DNA of 64,000 bases from Dyella sp. C9 (GCF_003332825.1 NZ_QIRF01000002.1:463672-527671); one strand, 5' to 3'. Numbered from the stretch's first letter, positions 41,985 to 50,973 are shown. Notes: generated by a model not told the origin, from the sequence alone. Made by a program: numbers and translations.

Positions 41985-42326
41985 ATGAAAAACCTGATTC
42001 CGCTCCTGGCTGTCGCCACGCTGGCGATGGCCGGCACCGGCGCCGCGTTCGCCCAGTCGTCGGCGCCGTCGGCGCCCAGGACCCGCACCGTCTGCGAGGA
42101 CGTCACCGTGCAGGACACCCCGAAGGACTCCCACCAGATCACCGGCCTGGCGGTCGGCGGCGTCGCTGGCGGCCTGCTCGGCAACCAGATCGGCAGCGGC
42201 AAGGGACGCACGCTGGCCACGGTGGCGGGCGCGGCCGGCGGCGCGTACGCTGGCAAGAAGGTCCAGGAAAACCAGCAGGCGAAGAACACGCACGTCGAGC
42301 GGCGCTGCCACCAGGTCACCGACTGA
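41985..42326 (+). CDS. Glycine-zipper 2TM outer-membrane-type protein (17 kDa antigen family)
   Basis: A 113-residue envelope protein with a signal peptide (about 1-23, AFA) and a glycine-zipper segment (about 53-88: ITGLAVGGVAGGLLGNQIGSGKGRT and AGAAGGAYAGKKV), the pattern of the Rickettsia 17 kDa surface antigen/SlyB family. Cysteines at about 37 and 109 could pair. GGAGG lies upstream of the ATG at 41985. It is followed 32 nt later by a universal stress protein gene. Confidence 0.85.
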   Translation: MKNLIPLLAVATLAMAGTGAAFAQSSAPSAPRTRTVCEDVTVQDTPKDSHQITGLAVGGVAGGLLGNQIGSGKGRTLATVAGAAGGAYAGKKVQENQQAKNTHVERRCHQVTD

Positions 42327-42358
42327 GCGGGTGTCGCCGGTTCGAAAGGGGGAACGCC

Positions 42359-42775
42359 ATGCTCAAGTATTCGTTGGTCGGTTATGACGGCTCGGCCACT
42401 TCGCAGCGCGCGGTGCAACTGGCAGTGGATCTGGCCCGCGCCTGCGGGGGACGGGTGCGGGTGGTGTCCGTGCTGCAGGTGACCGAGGGCAGCGCCGATA
42501 CCTGTCCACTGATGATCACCGACCCCGGGGCCAAGCGCTGCACCCGGCTGTTGGAGGAAGTGCGGGCACTGGTGCCTGACGCGGCCCAGCTGATCGACAT
42601 CGAGGTGGTGCGTGGCAACCCCGGCGATGCGCTGCTCGACCAGGTCCGGCGCCACGGCATCGACCACGTGGTGATCGGGCATACCGAGCGTGGCGCGCTT
42701 GCGCGCTGGCTGCTGGGCTCGGTGTCGGGCGATGTGCTCGAGCGCGCCCACGTACCGGTGACGGTGGTGCGCTGA
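42359..42775 (+). CDS. Universal stress protein (UspA family)
   Basis: A 138-residue Usp-domain protein. It starts YSLVGYDGSATSQRAVQLAVDLA with the family's conserved Asp, and ends with the ATP-binding type motif IGHTERGALARWLLGSVSGD and VLERAHVPVTVVR. Such proteins bind ATP and are induced in stress and growth arrest. AAGGGGG lies upstream. A diiron protein gene follows 136 nt later; the Usp, glycine-zipper and diiron genes all read rightward. Confidence 0.92.
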   Translation: MLKYSLVGYDGSATSQRAVQLAVDLARACGGRVRVVSVLQVTEGSADTCPLMITDPGAKRCTRLLEEVRALVPDAAQLIDIEVVRGNPGDALLDQVRRHGIDHVVIGHTERGALARWLLGSVSGDVLERAHVPVTVVR

Positions 42776-42911
42776 AACTCGGCCCGGGCCGCCGGGTCGG
42801 CGCAGGTTCATTTCCTGGCGCGATCCCGTCGTATCCTCTTGTCACACTAACGTCATGCCCGGCCGGTGGGGCGCTTCGCCCGCTACCGGCCACCAGCACA
42901 GGAATGCCCGC

Positions 42912-43733
42912 GTGAGCTACGCCCAATCGTTGCCCTGGACCCTGGACAGCCTGGACTTCAGCCGGATCGAGATCCAGCGCGTGCGCCAGAACGAGGACCT
43001 GTTCTTCCTGCTGTGCAGCGCATCGTTCGTGGAAAGTGGCTCGGACCTGTACACGCACAACCTGGTCGATCATTTCGCCGGCGACGAAGAATTGCAGACC
43101 TGGCTCAGCCAGCACTGGGAACACGAAGAGCTGCAGCACGGCCGCGCGCTGGCGGCCTACGTGAAGACGGTATGGCCCGAGTTCGACTGGGATCGCGGCT
43201 TTGCCTCGTTCTGGGCCGAATACGGCGCGGTGTGCACCGCCGAGCAGCTCGAATCCAGCCGCGGGCTGGAACTGGCCGCGCGCTGCGTGGTGGAAACCGG
43301 CACCGCCAGCCTCTATCGCGCACTCAACGACATCACCGACGAGCCGGTGCTCAAGCAGCTCACCGGCCACATCAAGAGCGACGAAGTGCGCCACTACAAG
43401 CACTTCTACCAGCACTTCCGGCTGTATCGCGAACGCGAGGGTTTTGGCCGCTACAAGGTGTTCCGCGCCATCCTGCGGCGCGTGAACGAGATCAAGAGCG
43501 AGGACAGCGACATCGCGCTGCGCCACGTGTTCAACCAGTGCTATCCGCAGCACAAGGACAACGAAGCGGAGTTCCGCCGCATCACCGGCCGTGCCCAGGG
43601 CCTGCTGCGCCGGAACATCCCTGCCGAGATGACGGTGAAGATGCTGCTCAAGCCGCTGGACCTGCCGCCGCGCCTGCAGGAGGCGCTGGAAAAGCCGCTG
43701 GCCAAGATCGCCGAGAAGCTGTTCCTGCATTGA
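42912..43733 (+). CDS. Ferritin-like diiron protein
   Basis: A 273-residue helical protein of the ferritin-like superfamily. Two E-x-x-H type motifs are visible, HWEHEELQHGRAL near 68-80 and SDEVRHYKHFYQHF near 155-170, together with single glutamates on the preceding helices (ASFVESGSDL and CVVETGTASLY), giving the four-helix carboxylate-bridged diiron pattern. It could be an oxygenase/desaturase-type enzyme or an iron-storage protein. I chose the GTG at 42912 with AGGA upstream. A terminator follows the stop. Confidence 0.82.
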   Translation: MSYAQSLPWTLDSLDFSRIEIQRVRQNEDLFFLLCSASFVESGSDLYTHNLVDHFAGDEELQTWLSQHWEHEELQHGRALAAYVKTVWPEFDWDRGFASFWAEYGAVCTAEQLESSRGLELAARCVVETGTASLYRALNDITDEPVLKQLTGHIKSDEVRHYKHFYQHFRLYREREGFGRYKVFRAILRRVNEIKSEDSDIALRHVFNQCYPQHKDNEAEFRRITGRAQGLLRRNIPAEMTVKMLLKPLDLPPRLQEALEKPLAKIAEKLFLH

Positions 43734-43749
43734 GCCCACCGCAAACGGA

Positions 43750-43777
43750 AACGCCCCGGTCCAGGCCGGGGCGTTTT
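43750..43777. terminator. Rho-independent terminator
   Basis: A 10-bp stem AACGCCCCGG / CCGGGGCGTT with a 6-nt loop is followed by TTTT on the plus strand. It separates the convergent diiron protein and DUF6491 lipoprotein genes. Confidence 0.9.
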
Positions 43778-43797
43778 CAGATGCGGCGAGCGCGGCC

Positions 43798-44244
43798 TTA
43801 CTTGGCGGGGCGCGGGGCTTCTTCCACTTCCCTGGGCTTGCCCTGCTGCGGCGAATCGAGCTTGGCGATGTCCACCGGGCGGATCTGCTTGATGAAGCAC
43901 GGCGCATCGTTCGGACCGGTCAGCACGCGGTCGAACTTGGCCGACACTTCGCTGGCGCTGGAGGTCAGGCCGATATGGTTGGTGAACTCCAGGTTGCGGC
44001 ACTTGCCGTCCAGGTCGAGCAGCCACGCCTCGTTGGGGCGGGTATACACCGCCAACTGACTGTCGCTGAGCGGCTCCCACGACCACATGCTGAAGTAGTG
44101 GAAGCTGTTGACCGGCGCACCGGCCGCCACCGCATAGGCCTGCTGACGGGCCTGCATGCGGGCGGTGTACTGCTCGCCGACACGGGCGCAACCGGCCAGC
44201 GCAGCGGCGACCGCAACCGTGGCGAAGAGATGTTTGACTGCCAT
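43798..44244 (-). CDS. DUF6491-type lipoprotein
   Basis: A 148-residue predicted lipoprotein (lipobox ALAGC, C19). The body has the DUF6491 pattern: SWEPLSDSQLAVYTRPNEAWLL then CRNLEF, and FDRVLTGPNDAPCFIKQIRPVD, with two cysteines likely to be disulfide-bonded. The C-terminal tail is charged and proline-rich. Function unknown. It and the next lipoprotein gene read leftward with 62 nt between them. Confidence 0.75.
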   Translation of the reverse strand: MAVKHLFATVAVAAALAGCARVGEQYTARMQARQQAYAVAAGAPVNSFHYFSMWSWEPLSDSQLAVYTRPNEAWLLDLDGKCRNLEFTNHIGLTSSASEVSAKFDRVLTGPNDAPCFIKQIRPVDIAKLDSPQQGKPREVEEAPRPAK

Positions 44245-44305
44245 GAACGTGGATCTCCGGGGGATTGCCCATGCAAACGCACGGGCGCACTGGGCGTGGA
44301 CGGGG

Positions 44306-45040
44306 TTACTTCTTCTTGGCCGCCTGCTTGGCGACGGTCTGCCACTTGGAGGGATCGAAGCCGCCGACCTCGTAGACCAGCGTCTCCTTCTTTTCGCCGT
44401 CCTGCAGGGTCACGTCCATGGTGATCTTCCTGGCTTTCTCCAATTGGGCGATGAAGCCCTTGTCGTCCTTGAACAGCAACGCCGGCTCACCGGTGCTGGG
44501 CGCGAACGCGCTGATGGTGCCGGGCTTGCCGTCGAACGTGGCCTTGATCGAGCACACGCCCTTGCACACGAAGCCGTGCGGGCCACCGTTGAACAGGAAG
44601 GCGTTCTGGCCCCACTCGGTATGCCGGCGCAGCACCAGGCGCACGCGGTCGTCACCCGAGGGCTGGCTGCTGTAGATGGTTGCGGTGGACTGCGTGCCGC
44701 CTTCCATCGGCGACACCTGGTAAAGCCAGAGATTGGCCAGGCGGGCCTTCTCGCTGTTCTCGGTATAGCGCTTCTCGATCTCCGGCAGGCTCTGCCGCAC
44801 TTCCTGCGCCGCGGCACTGTTGGGATAGCGGCTGACGATCTCCTTGCCCATGGTCACCGCCATCTCGTCGTTGCCGATGCGCACCAGCTGGCGATAGGTG
44901 TCCAGCTTCTGGGCGGAGTCATCCGCAGGTGCCTGCGCCTGCTGCTGCGGCGCCTGGGCCTGGTCACCGGATTGCGAGCAGCCGGCAAGCACGAGCAGGC
45001 TGCCCAGGGCAGCGGCGAGGCGAAGACGCGGCGGATTCAT
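44306..45040 (-). CDS. Hypothetical lipoprotein
   Basis: A 244-residue predicted lipoprotein (lipobox LVLAGC, C21). After a Gln/Ala-rich linker (about 25-45) comes a short helical section (KLDTYRQLVRIGNDEMAVTMG and EIVSRYPNSAAAQEVRQSL) resembling one TPR-like unit, and then a beta-rich region with a CKGVC pair. The tail is KQAAKKK. No family recognised. The ATG at 45040 opens the lipoprotein signal; the longer frame runs into a REPIN-like repeat. Confidence 0.72.
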   Translation of the reverse strand: MNPPRLRLAAALGSLLVLAGCSQSGDQAQAPQQQAQAPADDSAQKLDTYRQLVRIGNDEMAVTMGKEIVSRYPNSAAAQEVRQSLPEIEKRYTENSEKARLANLWLYQVSPMEGGTQSTATIYSSQPSGDDRVRLVLRRHTEWGQNAFLFNGGPHGFVCKGVCSIKATFDGKPGTISAFAPSTGEPALLFKDDKGFIAQLEKARKITMDVTLQDGEKKETLVYEVGGFDPSKWQTVAKQAAKKK

Positions 45041-45114
45041 AAGCGGGTCGTCCGGTGGCGGAAAGGCGCCTAGAGTGGAACGCGGGCCTCGGGAGCGCAA
45101 CTGCTGCAGCTCCC

Positions 45115-45141
45115 CTGCGGGAGCGCACCCAGTGCGCGACC
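45115..45141. repeat. REPIN-like repeat, single good copy
   Basis: One copy of the unit (CTGCGGGAGCGCACCCAGTG...) lies between the lipoprotein gene and the LytTR gene. A short, decayed facing arm (CGGTGCGCTCCCGCGGG) near 45184-45201 may be its partner. Confidence 0.7.
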
Positions 45142-45214
45142 ACGGTCCCATCCATCTTCGTCGAAACCGTTCTGAGGTGCTTCGGTGCGCTCCCGCGGGA
45201 AGACCCGACCGGTG

Positions 45215-46105
45215 TCAGGCATGGGCCGGCGCGTCGCCAAAACGTTCGCGCAGCTGCGCGCGGTAACGGCGGCTGCATGGCACGCTGGCCCCATCACGCA
45301 TGGTCAGGCGGGCATCGCCGGTATCCAGCGGTTCGATCTCGGCCAGGTAGTCGAGGTTCACCAGAAAACTGCGATGCACGCGCACGAAACGCGATGGGTC
45401 CAGCCGCTCCTCGATGCCGGCCATGGTGGCGCGCAACGGGTAATCACGCCCGCGCACATGCAGGTTCACGTAGTTGCCCGAGGCCTGCAACCACTCGATT
45501 TCGCGTGCGGCGATCAGGAATTCCTTGCCCAGCTTGCGCACCAGGAAACGCTCCGGGCGCTCCACCGGCTCCACCGGTGGGCCCTCGTCCGGCTCGGCCA
45601 GCAAGGTGGCCTCGCCCTGCAGCCGCCGCAGCACGAAGCCATACAGGCAGATGCAGCCGACGAAGAGGAAATAGGTGCGGAAATCCTTCAGGTACTCGTA
45701 ACCCAGCTGCACCGGCCAGTAGCCGAAGTCGTAATGCCAGCCCAGCAGCCAGCGGTAGGCCAGGGAGCGCAGGGCCACCATCGCGCCGACGTGGATCAGG
45801 CAGAACGGCAAGGTCAGCAGCAGGTGGATCTTCAGGCTGTGCCGCCACACGTCGAAGCGAAACGGCCAACGCCGGGTGGCGAGCACCAGGAACGGCACCA
45901 GCGCCAGCAGCACCATGCTGCTGGTGATCTCCCAGATCCATGGTTCCACCGGCAGCGACCCGTGCGCCCTGCGGGTGTGGTCGAACCAGGACACCAGCCC
46001 GTTGAACACGGTGTTGAGGGCGATCACCACTACCCAGATGCCTACCTCGAACGGGCGGCGCCAGCGCTGGAACTTCCGTATGTCGAAGGTGGCCGGGGTC
46101 GTCAT
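45215..46105 (-). CDS. Membrane-embedded LytTR transcription regulator
   Basis: A 296-residue protein with four membrane helices (about 20-42, 58-78, 90-115, 140-162) in place of the usual receiver domain, then a LytTR DNA-binding domain (about 190-290: FLVRKLGKEFLIAAREIEWLQ, GNYVNLHVRG, FVRVHRSFLVNLDYL). Such membrane LytTR proteins regulate nearby genes without a partner kinase in the known cases. It is divergent from an acyltransferase gene 152 bp away, the most likely regulatory target. This target is an inference. Confidence 0.88.
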   Translation of the reverse strand: MTTPATFDIRKFQRWRRPFEVGIWVVVIALNTVFNGLVSWFDHTRRAHGSLPVEPWIWEITSSMVLLALVPFLVLATRRWPFRFDVWRHSLKIHLLLTLPFCLIHVGAMVALRSLAYRWLLGWHYDFGYWPVQLGYEYLKDFRTYFLFVGCICLYGFVLRRLQGEATLLAEPDEGPPVEPVERPERFLVRKLGKEFLIAAREIEWLQASGNYVNLHVRGRDYPLRATMAGIEERLDPSRFVRVHRSFLVNLDYLAEIEPLDTGDARLTMRDGASVPCSRRYRAQLRERFGDAPAHA

Positions 46106-46257
46106 GGGGTGATTCTACGTGGCAAGCCTGTGCTTACCCTGTGCCGCTCGTCCCGGCACGCCCGCCGCTCGTCCCCGGCGCACTGCAATCAATCACTTGG
46201 CGCGTGTCCTTGCGCTGCCGCCGGGCCAGCATGCGGCTACCTACATGGAGCACCACC

Positions 46258-47484
46258 ATGACTCGCCGCCACGACATCGACGCCTTGCGCGTACTGGCCT
46301 TTGGCCTGCTGATCCTCTACCACCTCGGCATGCTGTACGTGGCGCCGGCCAAGGACTGGGCCTTCCACCTCAAGAGCAGTTACCTCGCGCCGTGGCTGGA
46401 GTACCCCATGCTGGCTTCGGGCTTCTGGCGCATGGACCTGCTGTTCCTGATCTCCGGCCTGGCGGTGCATTTCCTGCGTGGCCGGCTCAGCCTGCCGTCG
46501 CTGGCCTGGAAGCGCACGGTACGCCTGATGCTGCCCCTGCTGTTCGGCATCGCGGTGGTGGTCCCCATCCAGCCCTACGTGCAGGGCGTGGCCAACGGCC
46601 TGGTGGCTCCCGGCTTCGGCCACTTCCTGCTGCGCTACTGGAGCGGTGGCCCGTGGCCGGCGGGGGCGTTCGATGGCTGGCAGTACGGCTTCACCTGGAA
46701 CCACCTGTGGTACCTGCCCTACGTCTGGGTCTATACGCTGCTGCTGATCACCCTGTTGCCGCTGCTGGAATCCGCCCGGGGCCGCCGCGTGCTGGCCGCC
46801 TGCCGCCAGCTGCGGGGCTATCCGCTGCTGGTGTTGCCCGCGTTGCCGTTGCTGGCCTACAACCTGTGGCTGGCCGGGCGCTACCCGACCACGCATGCAC
46901 TGCTCAACGACTGGTACACCCACGCCGGCTACCTCACCGTGTTCCTCTACGGTTACGTGCTGGGCACCGACGCCGGCCTGTGGAAGGAACTGGCACGCCT
47001 GCGCCGGCACGCGCTGGTGCTGGCCGTGGCGAGCTTCGCGCTGCGCTACGCGATCGACCAGGTGGGCAACTGGGTCGACCTGGGCTGGCTGCCGATGCCT
47101 GCGTACCACACGGCGCGCTTCCTGGTGCAGGCCCTGCGCTTCATCTACGCATGGACCGCAATCGCCGCCGTGCTTGGTTACGGCCACCAGTACCTCAACC
47201 GCCCCTTCCGCTGGCTGCCGTATGCCCGCGAAGCCGTGTTTCCCTGGTACGTGCTGCATCAGAGCCTGGAGCTGGCCGTGGCCTTCTGGCTGATCCCGCT
47301 GCGGCTCGGCCCCGTGCTCGAACCCGCCCTGGTGCTGGGGGGCACGGTGTGCGGATGCGCGCTGCTGCACGAGTACGTGATACGCCGATCGCGCTGGCTG
47401 CGTCCGCTGTTCGGGCTGGATGCGCTCAGCCGGCTGCACCCGCCACAGATGCAGGCACAGCCTCGGCTGGCGCCGGAGACGTGA
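46258..47484 (+). CDS. Acyltransferase family 3 (OafA/MdoC-like) membrane protein
   Basis: A 408-residue integral membrane protein with about ten helices. The N-terminus DIDALRVLAFGLLILYHLGM carries the conserved Arg and His of acyltransferase-3 proteins; these transfer acetyl or succinyl groups to sugars of envelope glycans or to glucans. The order of helices and the region LEYPMLASGFWRMDLLFLISG resemble the osmoregulated-glucan type. I chose the ATG at 46258 with GGAG upstream; the frame is open 39 codons before it. Divergent from the LytTR regulator gene. Confidence 0.85.
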   Translation: MTRRHDIDALRVLAFGLLILYHLGMLYVAPAKDWAFHLKSSYLAPWLEYPMLASGFWRMDLLFLISGLAVHFLRGRLSLPSLAWKRTVRLMLPLLFGIAVVVPIQPYVQGVANGLVAPGFGHFLLRYWSGGPWPAGAFDGWQYGFTWNHLWYLPYVWVYTLLLITLLPLLESARGRRVLAACRQLRGYPLLVLPALPLLAYNLWLAGRYPTTHALLNDWYTHAGYLTVFLYGYVLGTDAGLWKELARLRRHALVLAVASFALRYAIDQVGNWVDLGWLPMPAYHTARFLVQALRFIYAWTAIAAVLGYGHQYLNRPFRWLPYAREAVFPWYVLHQSLELAVAFWLIPLRLGPVLEPALVLGGTVCGCALLHEYVIRRSRWLRPLFGLDALSRLHPPQMQAQPRLAPET

Positions 47485-47493
47485 ACGGGCCGG

Positions 47494-47796
47494 TCAACTC
47501 TCGCTGCCCATCACGCTATCGAGGTGTTCCACGCGGCGGATGTCACCGAGCCAGACATAGCAGCTCCAGTCCGGCACATCGGGCCGCTCCAGCCGCACCA
47601 CGGCATTGATGCCCTCGTTTTCGTCGCTGTCGCGGAACACCTGCATGCTGGGTCGCGCGCAGACGATACCGTCCTCGCTGCGGCCATCATTGAGCAGCAG
47701 CACCACATGGCCATTGGCGGGCAGTTCTTCGATCAACGCCTCCAGATGGCTGATTTCCAATGGGTTCGTGTAGACATGTTCGGCCACTCGCCCCAT
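47494..47796 (-). CDS. DUF3247 family small protein
   Basis: A 100-residue soluble protein of the DUF3247 family, which as I recall is nearly confined to Xanthomonadales. Typical phrases are ISHLEALIEELPANGHVVLLLNDG, GIVCARPSMQVFRD and WLGDIRRVEHL. The fold is small and beta-rich; the function is unknown. The ATG at 47796 is the better start (MGRVAEHVYTN), since the longer frame adds low-quality sequence. Convergent with the acyltransferase gene, 9 nt apart. Confidence 0.8.
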   Translation of the reverse strand: MGRVAEHVYTNPLEISHLEALIEELPANGHVVLLLNDGRSEDGIVCARPSMQVFRDSDENEGINAVVRLERPDVPDWSCYVWLGDIRRVEHLDSVMGSES

Positions 47797-47885
47797 GACG
47801 CACCTCGCAGGCCCGGGATACGCCGGCCACGCTAGGTGCCCTGGTGGCAAGGTTGGGTAAAACCGATGGAACGCGGGCGTGAAAC

Positions 47886-47907
47886 GGGCGGTGCCTTGTC
47901 ACCGCCC
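47886..47907. promoter_or_regulatory. Hairpin in the DUF3247-MFS divergent gap
   Basis: A perfect 8-bp inverted repeat GGGCGGTG / CACCGCCC with a 6-nt loop lies midway in the 156-bp divergent gap. It has no T-run. It could be an operator or part of the MFS gene's 5' leader. Confidence 0.35.
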
Positions 47908-47952
47908 TTCAGCCACCGATAATGGCCGGGCTCCCGCCAGGATCCCCCTCCC

Positions 47953-49224
47953 ATGTCGTCCACCACCGCGTCGCAACCCGCGGAATCGCTGCGTTCACAT
48001 CCCGCTTTCGTACAGTTCTGGTTTGCCCGCATCTGCTCGGGCTTCGGCTTCCAGATGCTTTCGGTGGCCGTGGGCTGGCAGGTCTATGCCATCACCGGCC
48101 GCGCGCTGGACCTGGGCCTGATCGGATTGGTGCAGTTCTTTCCCTCGGTGATGCTGGCGCTGCCGGCGGGCCACGTCGCCGACCAGTTCGAGCGGCGGCG
48201 CATCGTGATGCTGGGCCAGCTGGTGGACATGCTGGCGATCATCGCGCTGGCGGTGATCAGCCTTACCCACCTCGCCCATGAGGCAAGCATCCTGGCGCTG
48301 GTCTTCGTGATCGGCGTGGCCAAGGCCTTCGAATTCCCGGCACTGCAATCGATGCTTCCCGCGCTGGTGCCCAACACCGTGCTGCCCCGCGCGATGGCCG
48401 CCAGTGCATCGGCCGGACAGGCGGCGATGATCATGGGCCCAGCCGTCGGTGGCTTCCTCTATGTGGCGGGCCCCGGCACGGTGTACACGGTGTGCGCTGC
48501 GCTCTATCTGGTGGCCGTGCTGCTGATGGCGAAGATGCGCTACGAGCAGGCACAGCCGCGGCGCGAGCCGGCCACGCTCAAGACGTTGTTCGCCGGCGTG
48601 CATTTCATCCGCCAGCGCCCCGACGTGCTGGGCGTGATCTCGCTGGACCTGTTCGCCGTGCTGCTCGGCGGCGCCACCGCGCTGCTGCCGATCTTCGCCC
48701 GCGACATTCTTCACACCGGCCCCTGGGGCCTGGGACTGCTGCGCGCCGCACCCGCCGTAGGCGCCCTGCTGATGTCGCTGTGGCTGGCGCGGCACAACAT
48801 GGAGCGCCGCGTGGGGCCGATCATGTTCGCCTCGGTGGCTGGCTTTGGCCTGGCCACCCTGGTCTTTGCCGTATCCCGCACGCTGTGGCTGTCGTTGGCT
48901 GCGCTGTTCGCGCTGGGCGCGTTCGACATGGTCAGCATGGTGATCCGCGGCGCACTGGTGCAACTGGATACGCCCGACGACATGCGTGGGCGTGTGAGCG
49001 CGGTGAACGCGATCTTCATCAACACTTCCAACCAGCTGGGCGAGTTCGAGTCGGGCCTGCTGGCCGCCTGGGTTGGCGCAGTGAATGCCACGCTGATCGG
49101 CGGCATCGGCACCCTGGTGGTGGTGGGGCTGTGGATGGCCATGTTCCCCACCCTGCGCCGACGCCAGCGCCTGCGCGCCGAGCCGCCCGCCCCTGCCCAG
49201 CCCGCCGGCACCGAGACGATCTGA
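47953..49224 (+). CDS. MFS transporter (EntS/MFS_3-like)
   Basis: A 423-residue inner-membrane transporter with about ten to twelve helices. It resembles the EntS/MFS_3 group: an early FWFARICSGFGFQML and LPAGHVADQFERRRIVMLGQ in the loop between helices 2 and 3, then DMRGRVSAVNAIFINTSNQLGEFESGLLA late in the protein. EntS exports enterobactin; the substrate here is unknown and no siderophore genes are near. The C-terminus is proline-rich. ATG at 47953. Confidence 0.88.
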   Translation: MSSTTASQPAESLRSHPAFVQFWFARICSGFGFQMLSVAVGWQVYAITGRALDLGLIGLVQFFPSVMLALPAGHVADQFERRRIVMLGQLVDMLAIIALAVISLTHLAHEASILALVFVIGVAKAFEFPALQSMLPALVPNTVLPRAMAASASAGQAAMIMGPAVGGFLYVAGPGTVYTVCAALYLVAVLLMAKMRYEQAQPRREPATLKTLFAGVHFIRQRPDVLGVISLDLFAVLLGGATALLPIFARDILHTGPWGLGLLRAAPAVGALLMSLWLARHNMERRVGPIMFASVAGFGLATLVFAVSRTLWLSLAALFALGAFDMVSMVIRGALVQLDTPDDMRGRVSAVNAIFINTSNQLGEFESGLLAAWVGAVNATLIGGIGTLVVVGLWMAMFPTLRRRQRLRAEPPAPAQPAGTETI

Positions 49225-49329
49225 GCGGCCGCGTCAGGCTTGCCTTGCCGCATTGACACTCGTCAATGCCGGCAGGACCAGGCTCACTAGCATGCGGGGA
49301 TTCTTTCCCTGCATCGAAGGTCTCTCGAC

Positions 49330-50538
49330 ATGAACGTCGACATCGTGGTGGTGGGCGCGGGTCCGGCCGGACTCTGCCTGGCCAAGGCCCTGGCTGGCAC
49401 GGGCCTTAGCATCGCCGTGATCGAGCGGCAGTCGCAGGCCGCCATCAGCGAACCCGCCTTCGACGGGCGCGAAATCGCGCTGACCCACCGTTCGGTGCGG
49501 ATCCTGCGCGAACTGGGCATATGGAATCACCTCACCTCGGCGGACATTGCCGTGATGCGTGGTGCACGGGTGCTCAACGGCCCCTCCCTGCACGGGCTTC
49601 AGCTCACTCCGCCCGGCAGTAGCGGCAACGAACTCGGCTACCTGGTACCCAATGACCGCATTCGCCGCGCAGCCTACGCGGCGGTGTCGCAGGAACCGCG
49701 CATCACGCTCGCCTGCGACACGGCGGTCAGCGCCATCTCGTTGGCGCGGGACATGCCGCGCCTCACCCTGGGCAACGGCGCAAGCCTCGGCGCGCGCCTG
49801 GTCGTTGCCGCCGACAGTCGCTTCTCGCAACTGCGTCGTGATGTCGGCATCCCGGCCAGCATGCATGACTTTGGCAAGACCATGTTGGTGTGCCGCATGG
49901 CGCTCGAAAAGCCGCACGAGGGAGTGGCGCTCGAATGGTTCGACCATGGCCAGACCCTCGCCCTGCTGCCCCTGCACCACGGCGAGGCTTCGGTGGTGCT
50001 CACCTTGCCCGGCCAGGCGATGAAGGCGGTGATGGCGCTGGACGAGGACAGCTTCAACCGGGAGATGCGGCGGCGTTTCCACGGCCGTTTCGGCGACATG
50101 CAGCTCAACAGCACGCGCCACACCTATCCGCTGGTCGGCGTGTATGCGCAGCGCTTCGTGGCGCCGCGCTTTGCGCTGGCGGGCGATGCCGCCGTAGGCA
50201 TGCATCCGGTCACGGCCCATGGCTTCAACCTCGGCCTGCAGGGCGTCGACACGCTGTCGCGCGAGATCCGCCAGGCGCATGCCAGCGGGCAGGACATCGC
50301 CTCTCCGCAGCTGCTGCGGCGCTACCAGCAAGCGCACCGGCTGGCCACCCGGCCGCTGTATCTCGCCACGCAGGTGATCGTGAAGCTCTACACCGATGAC
50401 CGGGCGCCCGCCCGCATGGCGCGCGGCGCCCTGCTGCGGGCCAGCCAGGCAGTACCACCGTTCCGCCTGGCGCTGGGCCGCATGCTCGCTGCCGAAGCCC
50501 GTACAACGCGGTCCCGGGCCAGCACCGTTTCCGCATGA
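49330..50538 (+). CDS. ubiM: Ubiquinone-biosynthesis hydroxylase UbiM (UbiH/COQ6 family)
   Basis: FAD monooxygenase of the ubiquinone pathway; UbiM has been described as a less regiospecific hydroxylase replacing one or more of UbiI, UbiH and UbiF. The 402-residue protein has the FAD loop VVVGAGPAGLCLAKAL (6-21), the UbiM-type phrase AFDGREIALTHRSVRIL, LGYLVPNDRIRRA, and the FAD motif FALAGDAAVGMHPVTAHGFNLGLQG. UbiM has patchy distribution, so transfer is possible, but base composition does not stand out. It reads in the same direction as the MFS gene 106 nt upstream. Confidence 0.9.
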   Translation: MNVDIVVVGAGPAGLCLAKALAGTGLSIAVIERQSQAAISEPAFDGREIALTHRSVRILRELGIWNHLTSADIAVMRGARVLNGPSLHGLQLTPPGSSGNELGYLVPNDRIRRAAYAAVSQEPRITLACDTAVSAISLARDMPRLTLGNGASLGARLVVAADSRFSQLRRDVGIPASMHDFGKTMLVCRMALEKPHEGVALEWFDHGQTLALLPLHHGEASVVLTLPGQAMKAVMALDEDSFNREMRRRFHGRFGDMQLNSTRHTYPLVGVYAQRFVAPRFALAGDAAVGMHPVTAHGFNLGLQGVDTLSREIRQAHASGQDIASPQLLRRYQQAHRLATRPLYLATQVIVKLYTDDRAPARMARGALLRASQAVPPFRLALGRMLAAEARTTRSRASTVSA

Positions 50539-50615
50539 ACGAAGGGCGGCGGATATTTACACACCGCTCACACCTGCGCTGGCAACGTGAACGCTCACCC
50601 TGCACGGAGGACGCC

Positions 50616-50951
50616 ATGGCCAGGCCCTACGACATCGAGAACAGCATCAACGGCGTCCGCGAACGGGTAGGCGATCGTGTGCGCCACTATGCCGGCGAAG
50701 CTGCCGACCGGGCGGATGAGCTGATCGAACGTGGCCGCGATGCGCGCCGTCGCTTCGGACGCCACCGCAACGCCTACGCCCGTCGCATCGGCCACGCCGC
50801 CGAGGATTTCGCTGACGAGGCGAACTACCAGTATCGCCGGCTGCGTCGGCATGTCTCGCGCCACCCAGTGGCGACCACCGCGATCATTGCGGGCACCGTT
50901 GGTGCGTTCTTCCTGCTGCGGCACCTGTTCCGCGGCCAGGACGAGGACTGA
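50616..50951 (+). CDS. DUF883/ElaB-like small stress membrane protein
   Basis: A 111-residue protein with a long charged amphipathic helix region (about 5-75, rich in Asp/Glu/Arg, for example RERVGDRVRHYAGEAADRADELIERG) and a C-terminal membrane anchor (about 84-105, HPVATTAIIAGTVGAFFLLRHLF). This is the layout of ElaB/YqjD/DUF883 proteins, which sit in the inner membrane and bind ribosomes in stationary phase in E. coli. CGGAGG precedes the ATG at 50616. A strong terminator follows. Confidence 0.8.
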   Translation: MARPYDIENSINGVRERVGDRVRHYAGEAADRADELIERGRDARRRFGRHRNAYARRIGHAAEDFADEANYQYRRLRRHVSRHPVATTAIIAGTVGAFFLLRHLFRGQDED

Positions 50952-50973
50952 GCTGTTCCCCGCCGTCATCCAC

